41,594 nt of DNA, from the NCBI GenBank assembly GCA_937892155.1, contig CALAUG010000025.1:1-41594 (forward strand). The letters are read 5' to 3'. Made by a program: the position numbers and the translations under genes. A model generated the notes under the pieces. That model made no database searches. It was not told the DNA's origin and was given only the letters and a program-made list of their open reading frames with translations. Positions 14,383 to 22,959 of the stretch are shown here, one piece after another. Within the stretch, counting starts at the first letter, position 1. Each line of letters begins with the position of its first letter. The stretch is from an uncultured Bacteroidales bacterium. Lineage in GTDB: Bacteria > Bacteroidota > Bacteroidia > Bacteroidales > UBA1715.

Positions 14383-15141
14383 ATGAACGACAAACCTATT
14401 TTCATTGCCGGTCCTTGCGTGATTGAGTCAATGGACGTTTTGGAAGAAGTTGCCACAGAATTGGTGCGACTCAATAAAAAATTCAACATCAATATTATTT
14501 TCAAATCCTCGTTCGACAAAGCTAACCGAACTTCAGTAAAATCTTTCCGTGGTCCTGGACTGGAAAAAGGTTTGCAAATGTTGAACGACATAAAGACAAA
14601 ATTTGGTCTGCAAATTCTAACCGACATTCACGAATCGTATCAAGCAGATCCAGTTGGACAAGTTGCCGACGTTCTGCAAATTCCAGCATTTTTGTGCCGC
14701 CAAACCGACTTGCTTGTTTCCGCTGCCAAAACGGGGAAAATCGTAAATATTAAAAAAGCACAATTTCTTTCGGGAAACGATATGCAGTTTCCAGTGGAAA
14801 AAGTCCGCGAATCGGGAAACAACAACGTGTGGCTTACGGAACGTGGTAATATGTATGGTTACAATAATTTAGCCGTAGATTTCCGTAACATAGCCGATAT
14901 GAAACAGTTCACCAACATAGTTATTATGGATTGCACTCACTCGGTTCAGCGTCCGGGCGCGGCGGGTGGGAAAACCGGCGGCGACAGAACATTTGTTCCT
15001 GCTATGGCTTTGGCTGCAAAAGCATTTGGAGCAAGCGGCTATTTCTTCGAAATCCACCCAAATCCCGAAATTGCAAAAAGTGATGGACCTAACATGTTAT
15101 TTTTGAAAGATTTTGAAGGAGTAATAGAATCTTTACTTTAA
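14383..15141 (+). CDS. kdsA: 3-deoxy-8-phosphooctulonate (KDO-8-P) synthase
   Basis: KdsA condenses phosphoenolpyruvate with arabinose-5-phosphate to KDO-8-phosphate for the lipopolysaccharide inner core. The 252-residue protein has the family hallmarks: IFIAGPCVIES at the N-terminus, IIFKSSFDKANRTSVKSFRG for substrate binding, ILTDIHE, IPAFLCRQTDLL, TERGNMYGYNNLAVDF, DCTHSVQRPG and the final FFEIHPNP with the expected loop. I start at 14383 (MNDKPIFIAG) because it gives the family length. A 29-residue upstream extension from 14296 is hydrophobic, unlike other KdsA proteins, and precedes the promoter. The next gene starts one base after the stop, so the two are co-transcribed. Confidence 0.97.
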   Translation: MNDKPIFIAGPCVIESMDVLEEVATELVRLNKKFNINIIFKSSFDKANRTSVKSFRGPGLEKGLQMLNDIKTKFGLQILTDIHESYQADPVGQVADVLQIPAFLCRQTDLLVSAAKTGKIVNIKKAQFLSGNDMQFPVEKVRESGNNNVWLTERGNMYGYNNLAVDFRNIADMKQFTNIVIMDCTHSVQRPGAAGGKTGGDRTFVPAMALAAKAFGASGYFFEIHPNPEIAKSDGPNMLFLKDFEGVIESLL

Positions 15142-15142
15142 T

Positions 15143-16423
15143 ATGAGATATTCAAAAATTCCATCCGCTCTGTTTGTAAAAAACAGAAATAAGGTTTTGG
15201 CAAAAATGCCAGAAAATAGTTCCGCCGTAGTTTTCTCAAATCCGCAGATGCCAAAAAATGGAGATGAATTCTATCCATACCGCCAAAGTTCTGATTTCTT
15301 TTATCTTACGGGAATTTGTCAAGAAAAATCTATTTTGATATTGACCAATGCGGTACACGACAAAAATGCCATTTTGTTCATTCTGGAACCAAAGCCGGAA
15401 TTGGAACAATGGGAAGGCAAAAAATTGAGTAACGACGAAGCGACAAATATTTCCGGAATTACTGAAATAGAATATGTTGAAAGTTTTACTTCTCTTTGGA
15501 ATTCAATAGCAAATCAAAGCGATCATTTATATTTTTGTAAGAACTGCAATCCACGATTGAAGACCGATTTGCTGTTGCCGGACAAATTATTCGGTGACGA
15601 ACTTTCCCAAAAATGGCAAAACAAAGACGTTCAATGTCTTGCAAACATCATGACCGAATGTCGTCTTGTGAAAGAACCCGAAGAAATAGCACTGATAAAG
15701 AAAGCGTGTGATATTACAAAACAATCATTTTTTGATATTCTTCCGCAAGTAAAAGTAGGAATGTATGAATATGAAATAGAGGCAATTATGACAAATTGCT
15801 TCATCAAAAATGGGGCAAACGGCCACGCTTTTGAGCCAATCATTTCCAACGGACGTAATACTTGCTATTTACATTACATAAAGAATGATCAACGCTTGGA
15901 AGACGGCAATTTAGTTCAACTGGATTTCGGTTCCGAATATGCAAACTATGCAAGTGATTGCTCGCGCGCGTTTCCTGTCAATGGGAAATTTACGAATCGT
16001 CAAAAAGAATTTTATTTGGCTGTTCAACGAGTTTTTGATGAAATCAGAAAAATCATAAAACCAGGAATCACAATAGCAGATTATCAAAAAACAACCTGCC
16101 AACTTATTCAGAATGAATTACTTTCATTGGGATTGCTTACAAAAGATGACATTCTCAAAAAAGGAGATAAACCAGCATATTTCAAATATTTCATGCATGG
16201 AATTTCCCATTTCATTGGCCTTGACACACACGATGTTGGTGAAAAAAATGAAATACTGAAACCTGGGATGGTTGTTAGTTGCGAACCAGGAATTTACTGT
16301 TTCGAAGAAAATATAGGCATTCGATTAGAAGACACCATTTTAGTAATCGAAAATGGCAACGAAGATTTGTTGTCTGGAATTCCAATGGACGTTGAAGAAA
16401 TTGAATCGCTAATGAATTGTTAA
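15143..16423 (+). CDS. pepP: Xaa-Pro aminopeptidase (peptidase M24B)
   Basis: A 426-residue cytoplasmic aminopeptidase that removes N-terminal residues preceding proline. The N-terminal creatinase/AMP_N domain (about 1-160) includes FSNPQMPKNGDEFYPYRQSS and DFFYLTG. The catalytic pita-bread domain shows the five metal ligands in context: LVQLDFGSEYANYASDCSRA (two aspartates), HGISHFIGLDTHDVG (histidine), VVSCEPGIYC (glutamate) and GIRLEDTILV (glutamate). It follows kdsA by one base. Its last four bases overlap the convergent response-regulator gene end. The symbol follows the nearest well-known family member; pepQ-type activity cannot be excluded. Confidence 0.92.
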   Translation: MRYSKIPSALFVKNRNKVLAKMPENSSAVVFSNPQMPKNGDEFYPYRQSSDFFYLTGICQEKSILILTNAVHDKNAILFILEPKPELEQWEGKKLSNDEATNISGITEIEYVESFTSLWNSIANQSDHLYFCKNCNPRLKTDLLLPDKLFGDELSQKWQNKDVQCLANIMTECRLVKEPEEIALIKKACDITKQSFFDILPQVKVGMYEYEIEAIMTNCFIKNGANGHAFEPIISNGRNTCYLHYIKNDQRLEDGNLVQLDFGSEYANYASDCSRAFPVNGKFTNRQKEFYLAVQRVFDEIRKIIKPGITIADYQKTTCQLIQNELLSLGLLTKDDILKKGDKPAYFKYFMHGISHFIGLDTHDVGEKNEILKPGMVVSCEPGIYCFEENIGIRLEDTILVIENGNEDLLSGIPMDVEEIESLMNC

Positions 16424-17103
16424 TCTTTAAGATTCATTCGTTTTTTAAATTCATCCTTAAAGGTTAATCCAATAGGAATTTCCTTATCGCCAATGATTAC
16501 AAATCCAGATTTTACGCTGTCGACTTTGTCTAATGCAACGATATATGATTTGTGGATTCTAATGAATTGTTTTTCAGGAAGTTTTGTCAAAATTCCTTTT
16601 ATGTTCATTAACGTGATGATACGTTTATCTTTAGTTACGATTCGTACGTAATCTTTGAGTCCCTCGATGTATAGAATCTCATTAAAATAAACCCGCACGT
16701 CTTGATAGTCGGCTCGGATGAACAAAAACTGGTCGTTTTTCGGTCGTGTTTCGAGAATGTATTTTACTTTTTCGACAGCAATGTTGAATCGTTCTGGAGA
16801 AATCGGTTTCAAAAGGTAATCAATGGCACTTACTTCAAAGCCGTCAACAGCATATTGATCGTAAGCTGTTGTAAAAACAATCAATGGCGGATTTTTGAGC
16901 GATTTTACCAAATTTATGCCCGAGACATCAGGCATTTGAATATCAAGGAAAATGACATCAATGTGTTCTTTTTCAACAACTTCTAATCCTTCTTCCGAAT
17001 TTTTACACGAAGCAACTAATTCTAATTGCTTGTTGTCTGCGATGTATGTTTCTAAAACATCACGTGCCAAAGGTTCGTCATCAACTATTATACAGCGTAT
17101 CAT
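16420..17103 (-). CDS. LytTR-family response regulator
   Basis: The 227-residue protein has a receiver domain (about 1-115) with the acidic pair DDEP (8-11), phospho-acceptor D54 in IDVIFLDIQMPDVSG, VFTTAYD and LLKPIS with the conserved lysine. A LytTR DNA-binding domain follows (about 130-227) with LYIEGLKDYVRIVTKDKRII and FIRIHKSYIVALDKVDS. LytTR regulators typically bind tandem direct repeats at target promoters. Its start overlaps the upstream kinase stop by four bases, so the pair forms one translational unit. The regulated genes are not known. The TolB-like gene divergent from the operon is an obvious candidate. Confidence 0.95.
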   Translation of the reverse strand: MIRCIIVDDEPLARDVLETYIADNKQLELVASCKNSEEGLEVVEKEHIDVIFLDIQMPDVSGINLVKSLKNPPLIVFTTAYDQYAVDGFEVSAIDYLLKPISPERFNIAVEKVKYILETRPKNDQFLFIRADYQDVRVYFNEILYIEGLKDYVRIVTKDKRIITLMNIKGILTKLPEKQFIRIHKSYIVALDKVDSVKSGFVIIGDKEIPIGLTFKDEFKKRMNLKD

Positions 17104-18131
17104 AATTGTATTTTTAAAGAGACAGTATATTTGTTATCTATTTCATTAATGTCAAGTGTATACCGAGAATCGTAGAGTAATTCCAAGCGTGTTTTTACAT
17201 TTTGAATTCCAATACCATGCACTGTATCTTTCTGATTTCTAGGATATTTTATATTCTCAATATAAAAATCTATGCATGTTTTGTTTACGGTTATATTCAA
17301 TGTAATAGTTGCAACGCCATTTGAATTTACTCCGTGTTTAAATGCGTTTTCCACAAAAGGTATCAATATCATCGGGGCAATTTCAGCATCTTCGTTTTCG
17401 TTTTTGACGGTTATTAAAATTTGACTTTCTGTTGACAACCTGATTTTTTGCAGGTTGATGTAGTTATCTATATAATTTATTTCTTTTTGTATGTTCACGT
17501 GGTTTTCGTTGCTTTCGTATGTTACGTATCGTAACAAATCAGACATTGTAAGTATTGCTTTAGGTAATTTGTCTGATTTCTTTAATGACAAGGAATATAT
17601 GCTATTTAGTGCGTTAAATAAAAAATGCGGACTTAATTGCGATTTAAGTAGCTGAACATTCGAGGCAATCTGTTGCTTCTCAAGTTCTCGTAAGTCTCTT
17701 TCGCGTTTCGCATTTTGTATCGAATAACTGTACATTCCGCTGGCAGCAATGGTGACAAAGAATGTCATGTATCTTAAAATTGGGCTGGGACCCCGTCGTG
17801 AAATTTTTGGTGGATTTATGGAACCAGAATATAATTCTTGTACCAAATTGATGTATTTGTCGTGTAAGGGACTAAATATGTATGTCGAAAATTGGAAGAA
17901 GATTATTAATCCGAAAATTGCCATCAAGTAATACATGTATTTCTTTTTTACTAGCAAATATGGTACGCATAAGTTCGCATGTAAGTAAAATACAATTATC
18001 GCAGAGGAAAAAAATAGTGCTTCATAGAGAATGATTCGTAATGTTGTAGGTACTGTCCAAAAAATGTGCGGAATCATTAATAAGACAAACCAAACGCAGA
18101 TATGCTCAAATATTTTTAGAAGATTTTTCAT
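17100..18131 (-). CDS. LytS/YehU-type sensor histidine kinase
   Basis: A 343-residue kinase with four probable membrane helices in residues 12-85 and about 118-136, no obvious extracytoplasmic sensor domain, a coiled region (about 140-165), then the His_kinase domain. The phospho-acceptor is H169 in LKSQLSPHFLFNALNSIYSL. The C-terminal ATPase part shows LIPFVENAFKHGV (N box) and HGIGIQNVKTRLELLY (G box). It is the first gene of the pair with the LytTR regulator (ATGA overlap). Such kinases in Bacteroidota often sense envelope or nutrient signals, but the ligand here is unknown. Confidence 0.93.
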   Translation of the reverse strand: MKNLLKIFEHICVWFVLLMIPHIFWTVPTTLRIILYEALFFSSAIIVFYLHANLCVPYLLVKKKYMYYLMAIFGLIIFFQFSTYIFSPLHDKYINLVQELYSGSINPPKISRRGPSPILRYMTFFVTIAASGMYSYSIQNAKRERDLRELEKQQIASNVQLLKSQLSPHFLFNALNSIYSLSLKKSDKLPKAILTMSDLLRYVTYESNENHVNIQKEINYIDNYINLQKIRLSTESQILITVKNENEDAEIAPMILIPFVENAFKHGVNSNGVATITLNITVNKTCIDFYIENIKYPRNQKDTVHGIGIQNVKTRLELLYDSRYTLDINEIDNKYTVSLKIQL

Positions 18132-18147
18132 TAAAATATAATCTTTT

Positions 18148-18155
18148 CAAAGATA
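18148..18155 (-). promoter_or_regulatory. -7 box of the kinase/LytTR operon
   Basis: TATCTTTG on the minus strand, an exact TAnnTTTG match, ends 16 bases before the kinase start codon. A well-spaced -33 element is not evident. Confidence 0.5.
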
Positions 18156-18253
18156 CTCGTTTGTCTATTTTGTGTGTGTAAAATATACAAACGTGCAGTT
18201 TTCATAGATGATTTATGGGCGAAAAAATCGAGCGATTTTGATTTAAAAATTTT

Positions 18254-18261
18254 TATCTTTG
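18254..18261 (+). promoter_or_regulatory. -7 box of the TolB-like gene
   Basis: TATCTTTG, exact TAnnTTTG, lies 17 bases before the ATG at 18279. It is divergent from the identical box of the kinase operon about 100 bases away, so the two share a regulatory region. Confidence 0.5.
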
Positions 18262-18278
18262 AAGACAAATAGAAGAAT

Positions 18279-19160
18279 ATGGAAGTCTTGACAAAAAAGC
18301 GCGAAGTAGAAGAAAGAAATGTTATTTCTGTTCTTGAAACATACGATATCACAACAGGTGAACGCAAGATTCTCTGTGAATTAGATGAATTAATTGAAGC
18401 TCCAAATTGGTTGAAAGATGGCAAGACATTGGTTTTCAACGGACATGGGAAATTGTATTCATACAATATCGAAACAAAAGAACGTAAGGAAATCAATACC
18501 GGATTTTGCATACAATGCAACAACGACCACGTACTTTCGCCAAATCACGATAAAGTTGCAGTAAGTCACCATACAACCGAAGACGGACAAAGCAGAGTGT
18601 ACGTGATTCCGTTTGCAACGGGCATTCCAGAACTAATTACACCAATTGCACCAAGTTATTTGCATGGCTGGTCCCCTGACGGTAAAACGCTTGCTTATTG
18701 CGCAGAACGGAATGGAGAATACGACATTTACACTATTCCAGCAAATGGTGGCGAAGAAACTCGTTTGACTGACGCGCCTGGACTAAATGATGGGTGCGAA
18801 TTTTCTCCCTGTGGGAAGTACATTTGGTTCAATAGTGTACGCACAGGTTTAATGCAAATATGGCGTATGCGTGCCGATGGTAGCGAACAAACACAAATGA
18901 CATTCGATGAAAATAGTGACAGTTGGTTTGCACATGTTTCTCCTGATAATCAGAAAGTTGTGTATATTTCATACAATAAAAACGACATCAATCCAGGCGA
19001 CCATCCAGCAAATAAAAATGTGGAAATAAGAATGATGTCGCCAAATGGCGGTGAAAGCAAAACTCTTGTAAAATTGTTTGGCGGTCAAGGGACAATCAAC
19101 GTAAATAGCTGGGCACCAGATAGTAAGAAGTTTTCTTTCGTGAGCTACAAGCTAAAATAG
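18279..19160 (+). CDS. TolB-like WD40/PD40 beta-propeller protein
   Basis: The 293-residue protein consists of repeated PD40/TolB blades: APNWLKDGKTLVFNGHGKLY, NNDHVLSPNHDKVAV, HGWSPDGKTLAYCAERNGEY, GCEFSPCGKYIWFNSVRTGL and HVSPDNQKVVYISYNKND, with SWAPDSKKFSFVSYK closing the ring. No signal peptide is visible, in contrast to periplasmic TolB, so it appears cytoplasmic as annotated here. Its function is unknown; TolB-like propellers usually mediate protein or sugar binding. It is a single-gene unit divergent from the two-component operon. Confidence 0.8.
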   Translation: MEVLTKKREVEERNVISVLETYDITTGERKILCELDELIEAPNWLKDGKTLVFNGHGKLYSYNIETKERKEINTGFCIQCNNDHVLSPNHDKVAVSHHTTEDGQSRVYVIPFATGIPELITPIAPSYLHGWSPDGKTLAYCAERNGEYDIYTIPANGGEETRLTDAPGLNDGCEFSPCGKYIWFNSVRTGLMQIWRMRADGSEQTQMTFDENSDSWFAHVSPDNQKVVYISYNKNDINPGDHPANKNVEIRMMSPNGGESKTLVKLFGGQGTINVNSWAPDSKKFSFVSYKLK

Positions 19161-19233
19161 TAATAGGTTATTAGTTGATAATAACTTGTGGAATTCTTTT
19201 GTGAAAATGCCTTTTTAAATCTATTTAACATTG

Positions 19234-19241
19234 TAAATTTG
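19234..19241 (+). promoter_or_regulatory. -7 box of the glucosaminidase gene
   Basis: TAAATTTG, an exact TAnnTTTG match, is 36 bases before the start codon. A hairpin GTTATTA/TAATAAC (19167-19185) just upstream, after the TolB-like gene, lacks a T-tract. Confidence 0.45.
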
Positions 19242-19277
19242 GAACGTTAAATAAGTAGGTATTACATTCTCTGTCAA

Positions 19278-20270
19278 ATGAAAAGAACAGTATCCTTATT
19301 GCTTCTGATAAGTTGTTTTTGTGTGTCGGTTTTCGCACAAAAAATGACGCGTGAAGAGTATGTTGAAAAATATGCAAAACTCGCAGTGCAGGAAATGTAT
19401 CGTGTGGGAATACCCGCAAGTATTACGCTCGCACAGGCTTGTCTGGAGTCAAACAATGGAAACAGTGACTTGTCAATTGCGTCGAACAATCATTTTGGAA
19501 TAAAATGTCATAGTTCTTGGCAGGGCAAACGAATTTATCACGATGATGATGCGAAGGGTGAATGTTTCCGTGTTTATGATGAAGTGTATGATTCGTACGT
19601 GGATCACTCGAATTTCTTGCGTAACGGTCAACGTTATGCGTTTTTGTTTGAGTTTGATAAAAACGACTTTACTTCGTGGGCCTACGGTTTGAAACGTGCT
19701 GGATATGCAACAAATCCAGAATATCCAAAATTGTTGATTAAAATCATCGAAGACAATCAGTTGTACAAATATGACTCTATGAAGCCAGAAGATTTCAAAG
19801 GAAAATCAAAGAAAGAAAAGGAAGAGGAGGCGGTTGTCGTAGTTGTTGATGCGCCAACGTCGACGGTTGAACCACCGTTGCCTTGGCAATATAAGCCAGT
19901 TGACAAGAAAAAAGATAAGGATATATACAAGAACAATGGTAAAAAATTCGTTATGCTGCAAAAAAACGAAACGTTATATACCATTGCAAGAAAATTCAAT
20001 GTTCCATTGTGGAAATTGTATTCATTCAACGATTTCCATGTTGGACAGGAAGTTACGGATAGTATGATAGTGTACATAGAACCGAAAGCAGCGTGCGCAG
20101 ATAAAAAGTATACAACGCACAAAGTTGAAAAAGATGAAACTTTTTATACTATTTCCCAACGATATGGAATGAAGGCTTCGCGGCTTGCAAAACTTAATTC
20201 CGCCAATGTAAATAATACGTTGGAGGAGGGGTCAAATATATATGTGAGGAAATATGCATTTAATAAATAA
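19278..20270 (+). CDS. secreted peptidoglycan glucosaminidase with two LysM domains
   Basis: The 330-residue protein starts with a signal peptide (MKRTVSLLLLISCFCVSVFA, cleavage after residue 20). The FlgJ-like glucosaminidase domain (about 25-170) contains YAKLAVQEMYRVGIPASITL, AQACLESNNGNSDLS with the catalytic glutamate, and NHFGIKCHSSWQGKRIYHDD. A lysine/valine/proline-rich linker (about 175-215) leads to two LysM repeats: FVMLQKNETLYTIARKFNVP and YTTHKVEKDETFYTISQRYG. LysM binds the glycan of peptidoglycan, so the enzyme should cleave cell-wall glycan in the periplasm, probably for growth or division. Confidence 0.92.
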   Translation: MKRTVSLLLLISCFCVSVFAQKMTREEYVEKYAKLAVQEMYRVGIPASITLAQACLESNNGNSDLSIASNNHFGIKCHSSWQGKRIYHDDDAKGECFRVYDEVYDSYVDHSNFLRNGQRYAFLFEFDKNDFTSWAYGLKRAGYATNPEYPKLLIKIIEDNQLYKYDSMKPEDFKGKSKKEKEEEAVVVVVDAPTSTVEPPLPWQYKPVDKKKDKDIYKNNGKKFVMLQKNETLYTIARKFNVPLWKLYSFNDFHVGQEVTDSMIVYIEPKAACADKKYTTHKVEKDETFYTISQRYGMKASRLAKLNSANVNNTLEEGSNIYVRKYAFNK

Positions 20271-20287
20271 GTTATAACGGAAAATTT

Positions 20288-20295
20288 TACTTTTG
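20288..20295 (+). promoter_or_regulatory. -7 box of the purH-mre operon
   Basis: TACTTTTG, an exact TAnnTTTG match, places the transcription start near 20302, 15 bases before the purH ATG. It rules out an alternative TTG start at 20293, which lies inside the box. Confidence 0.55.
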
Positions 20296-20316
20296 TTCGA
20301 GCAAAAATCAAGTCAA

Positions 20317-21906
20317 ATGAGTTCAGATAAAAAAATCAAATCAGCATTAATTTCAGTCTATCACAAAGATGGTTTGGATAGTATTGTACTGAAATTGAAA
20401 GAATTAGGAATCACGTTTTATTCAACGGGAGGAACCCAAACTTTTTTAGAATCTTTGGGATGCAAAGTTACTCCTGTTGAAAGTTTAACATCATATCCGT
20501 CAATTTTGGGCGGACGCGTAAAAACACTTCATCCAAAAGTTTTTGGCGGGATTTTGGCGCGCCGCGATAACGAAGGCGATCAAGCGCAAATGACTCAATA
20601 TCAAATACCAGAAATTGATTTGGTGATTGTTGATTTGTATCCATTTGAACAAACAGTTGCTTCCGGCGCTGCAGAACAAGATATTATAGAGAAAATTGAT
20701 ATAGGTGGAATTTCGTTGATTCGCGCTGCTGCAAAGAATTTCAAAGATGTGATTATCGTTGCTTCAAAACAGCAATATGGCAAATTGGATTCTTTATTGT
20801 CGGAAAAGAAAGGAATTTCTTCAATAGAAGATCGTAAAAGTTTCGCCTGCGATGCATTCAATGTTTCTTCTCATTACGATTCGGCAATCTTCAATTACTT
20901 TAATCAAGGTAATGATGATTCTGAAAAAATTAGTTTGACGAATGGTAAAGTTCTCCGTTACGGCGAAAATCCTCACCAAAAGGCTGTGTTCTATCAGTTC
21001 GCAAACACTAAGTTGGAACATACGTTGGCAAACTCACCTTGCTTGCAAGGAAAAGAAATTTCATACAACAATATGCTTGATGCGGATGCAGCATGGAAGT
21101 CGGCAAGTGATGCGTATAATTCTGTGTCAAATATTGCAAATAAAGTTGCCGTATCGGTTGTTAAACACTTGAATCCTTGTGGTTTGGCTGTTGCCAGTAC
21201 ACCAATGAGAGCTTTGGAATTGGCTTGGGCTGGTGATCCTGTTAGTGCGTATGGTGGTATTGTTTGTTTTACAAGCGAGGTTGATGCCGAAATAGCCAAT
21301 TGGTTTACAGGTAAGTTTATAGAAATTATGATTGCTCCATCGTACACCGAGGAGGCAAAAGAAATTCTTGCGAAGAAGAAAAATCTACGCGTCTTAGTTA
21401 CTCCTATTAAACCAGCTGTTACAGGTGAGAAATTGTATCGTTCAGTTAACGGTGGTCTTTTGGTTCAAGATGAAGACGAAGGAATGGATACAGAATATAA
21501 ACCAGTTACAGGGAAAACATTTACCGAAAAACAACTTGATTTGGCTAAGTTCGGGACACAGGCTTGTAAATATTTGAAGAGTAATTCTATGTCGCTCGTT
21601 TCTCAGGCTGAAGATGGCTCATACTGGTTAACAGGTGCTGGTATGGGGCAACCTAATCGTATTGACAGTTTACAACGATTGACAGTGCCTCGTTTTAATT
21701 TGAAAAGCGGATGTGAGATATCTGAATCTGTGTTGATTTCCGATGCTTTCTTCCCATTCAAAGACAGCGTAGAAGCTTGTAATGAATTTGGTATAAAATA
21801 CATTGTACAACCAGGTGGAAGCATCCGTGACGAGGAAGTTATAGAAGCTTGCAATGAATTTGGTATCGCAATGGTATTTACAGGTAGAAGACATTTTAAA
21901 CACTAA
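20317..21906 (+). CDS. purH: bifunctional AICAR transformylase / IMP cyclohydrolase
   Basis: PurH performs the last two steps of IMP synthesis: formylation of AICAR and ring closure. The 529-residue protein has the N-terminal MGS-like cyclohydrolase domain (KSALISVYHKDGL, FYSTGGTQTFLESLG, YPSILGGRVKTLHPKVFGGI) and the transformylase domain with VSVVKHLNPCGLAVA (the conserved KH pair), DPVSAYGGIV and a C-terminal region with DAFFPFKDSVE and QPGGSIRDEEV. It starts at ATG 20317, right after its promoter, and is followed 18 bases later by mreB, an arrangement seen in other Bacteroidota. Confidence 0.97.
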   Translation: MSSDKKIKSALISVYHKDGLDSIVLKLKELGITFYSTGGTQTFLESLGCKVTPVESLTSYPSILGGRVKTLHPKVFGGILARRDNEGDQAQMTQYQIPEIDLVIVDLYPFEQTVASGAAEQDIIEKIDIGGISLIRAAAKNFKDVIIVASKQQYGKLDSLLSEKKGISSIEDRKSFACDAFNVSSHYDSAIFNYFNQGNDDSEKISLTNGKVLRYGENPHQKAVFYQFANTKLEHTLANSPCLQGKEISYNNMLDADAAWKSASDAYNSVSNIANKVAVSVVKHLNPCGLAVASTPMRALELAWAGDPVSAYGGIVCFTSEVDAEIANWFTGKFIEIMIAPSYTEEAKEILAKKKNLRVLVTPIKPAVTGEKLYRSVNGGLLVQDEDEGMDTEYKPVTGKTFTEKQLDLAKFGTQACKYLKSNSMSLVSQAEDGSYWLTGAGMGQPNRIDSLQRLTVPRFNLKSGCEISESVLISDAFFPFKDSVEACNEFGIKYIVQPGGSIRDEEVIEACNEFGIAMVFTGRRHFKH

Positions 21907-21924
21907 TAAAAAAAGAAAAGTATT

Positions 21925-22947
21925 ATGGGATTATTTTCATTTCTTTCTCAAGAAATCGCAATAGACCTTGGAACTGCAAATACTATCATTATTCATAATG
22001 ATAAGGTTGTAGTTGATGAACCAAGTATCGTTGCTCTTGATGCACATACAAACAGTGTGATTGCAATCGGTAGCAAGGCTCGTCCTATGCAGGGTAGAGC
22101 ACACGAAGGCATACAAGTTATACGTCCAATGAAAGATGGCGTGATTGCTGATTTCCGTTGTGCAGAAATTATGATTCGTGGAATGATTAAAATGATGGAG
22201 CAAAAACAGCATCTTTTTAAATCATCATTAAAAATAGTAGTTTGTATCCCTTCAGGATGTACCGAAGTTGAACTTCGTGCCGTACGCGACTCTGCAGAAA
22301 ATGCTGGTGGTCGTGAGGTTTATATGATTCACGAACCTATGGCTGCAGCAATCGGTATTGGTTTGAATGTTGAAGAAGCCAAGGGTAACATGATAGTTGA
22401 TATCGGTGGTGGTACAACTGAAATCGCTGTCATTTCGTTAGGTGGCATTGTATGTGATAAATCAATTAAGGTCGCAGGTGACGTGTTCACAAGAAAAATT
22501 CAGGAAGCTTTGCGTTCTGAATATAATGTGAAGATTGGAGAACGTACCGCCGAAGAAATTAAGATTAATGTTGGTTCTGCTTTGGCAGATTTAGCCGAAC
22601 CACCAGCAGAATATATTGTTCGCGGTCCTCACCAAGTGTCGGCCAAACCTATGGAAATTCCTATCTCACACGTAGAAATTGCTGCTTGGCTTGATGAACC
22701 ATTAACACAAATTGAAAATGCAGTTGTGTCTGCGTTGGAAGCAACTCCAGCCGAATTGTATTCGGATATTTGCCGCGATGGCATTTGGCTAACTGGTGGA
22801 GGTGCTTTATTGCGTGGTCTTGCACAAAGATTGTACAATAGAACTGAAATAGAGTTTAAAGTTGCAGAAGATCCGCTACACTCTGTTGCTCGTGGAACTG
22901 GTATAGCTTTAAAGAAAATCGACGAATTTCAATTCTTGATTCGTTAA
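21925..22947 (+). CDS. mreB: rod shape-determining protein MreB
   Basis: Actin-like filament protein that guides lateral cell-wall synthesis. The 340-residue sequence has the actin-family ATP-binding motifs: IAIDLGTANTIIIH (phosphate 1), MIVDIGGGTTEIAVISLGGI (phosphate 2) and IWLTGGGALLRGLAQRL (adenosine). The usual KPSIVAL-like opening appears as DEPSIVALD. It is the first gene of mreB-mreC-mreD-mrdA-rodA and lies 18 bases after purH, so it is probably read from the purH promoter. Confidence 0.98.
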   Translation: MGLFSFLSQEIAIDLGTANTIIIHNDKVVVDEPSIVALDAHTNSVIAIGSKARPMQGRAHEGIQVIRPMKDGVIADFRCAEIMIRGMIKMMEQKQHLFKSSLKIVVCIPSGCTEVELRAVRDSAENAGGREVYMIHEPMAAAIGIGLNVEEAKGNMIVDIGGGTTEIAVISLGGIVCDKSIKVAGDVFTRKIQEALRSEYNVKIGERTAEEIKINVGSALADLAEPPAEYIVRGPHQVSAKPMEIPISHVEIAAWLDEPLTQIENAVVSALEATPAELYSDICRDGIWLTGGGALLRGLAQRLYNRTEIEFKVAEDPLHSVARGTGIALKKIDEFQFLIR

Positions 22948-22959
22948 TGAATTATACTG

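Noticed and set aside
19167..19185. GTTATTA/TAATAAC hairpin after the TolB-like gene as a terminator
   Set aside because: The stem is all but one pair A-T per arm and no T-run follows directly.
20293..20316. TTG start adding eight residues to PurH
   Set aside because: The TTG lies inside the exact -7 box TACTTTTG; the ATG at 20317 follows the predicted transcript start.
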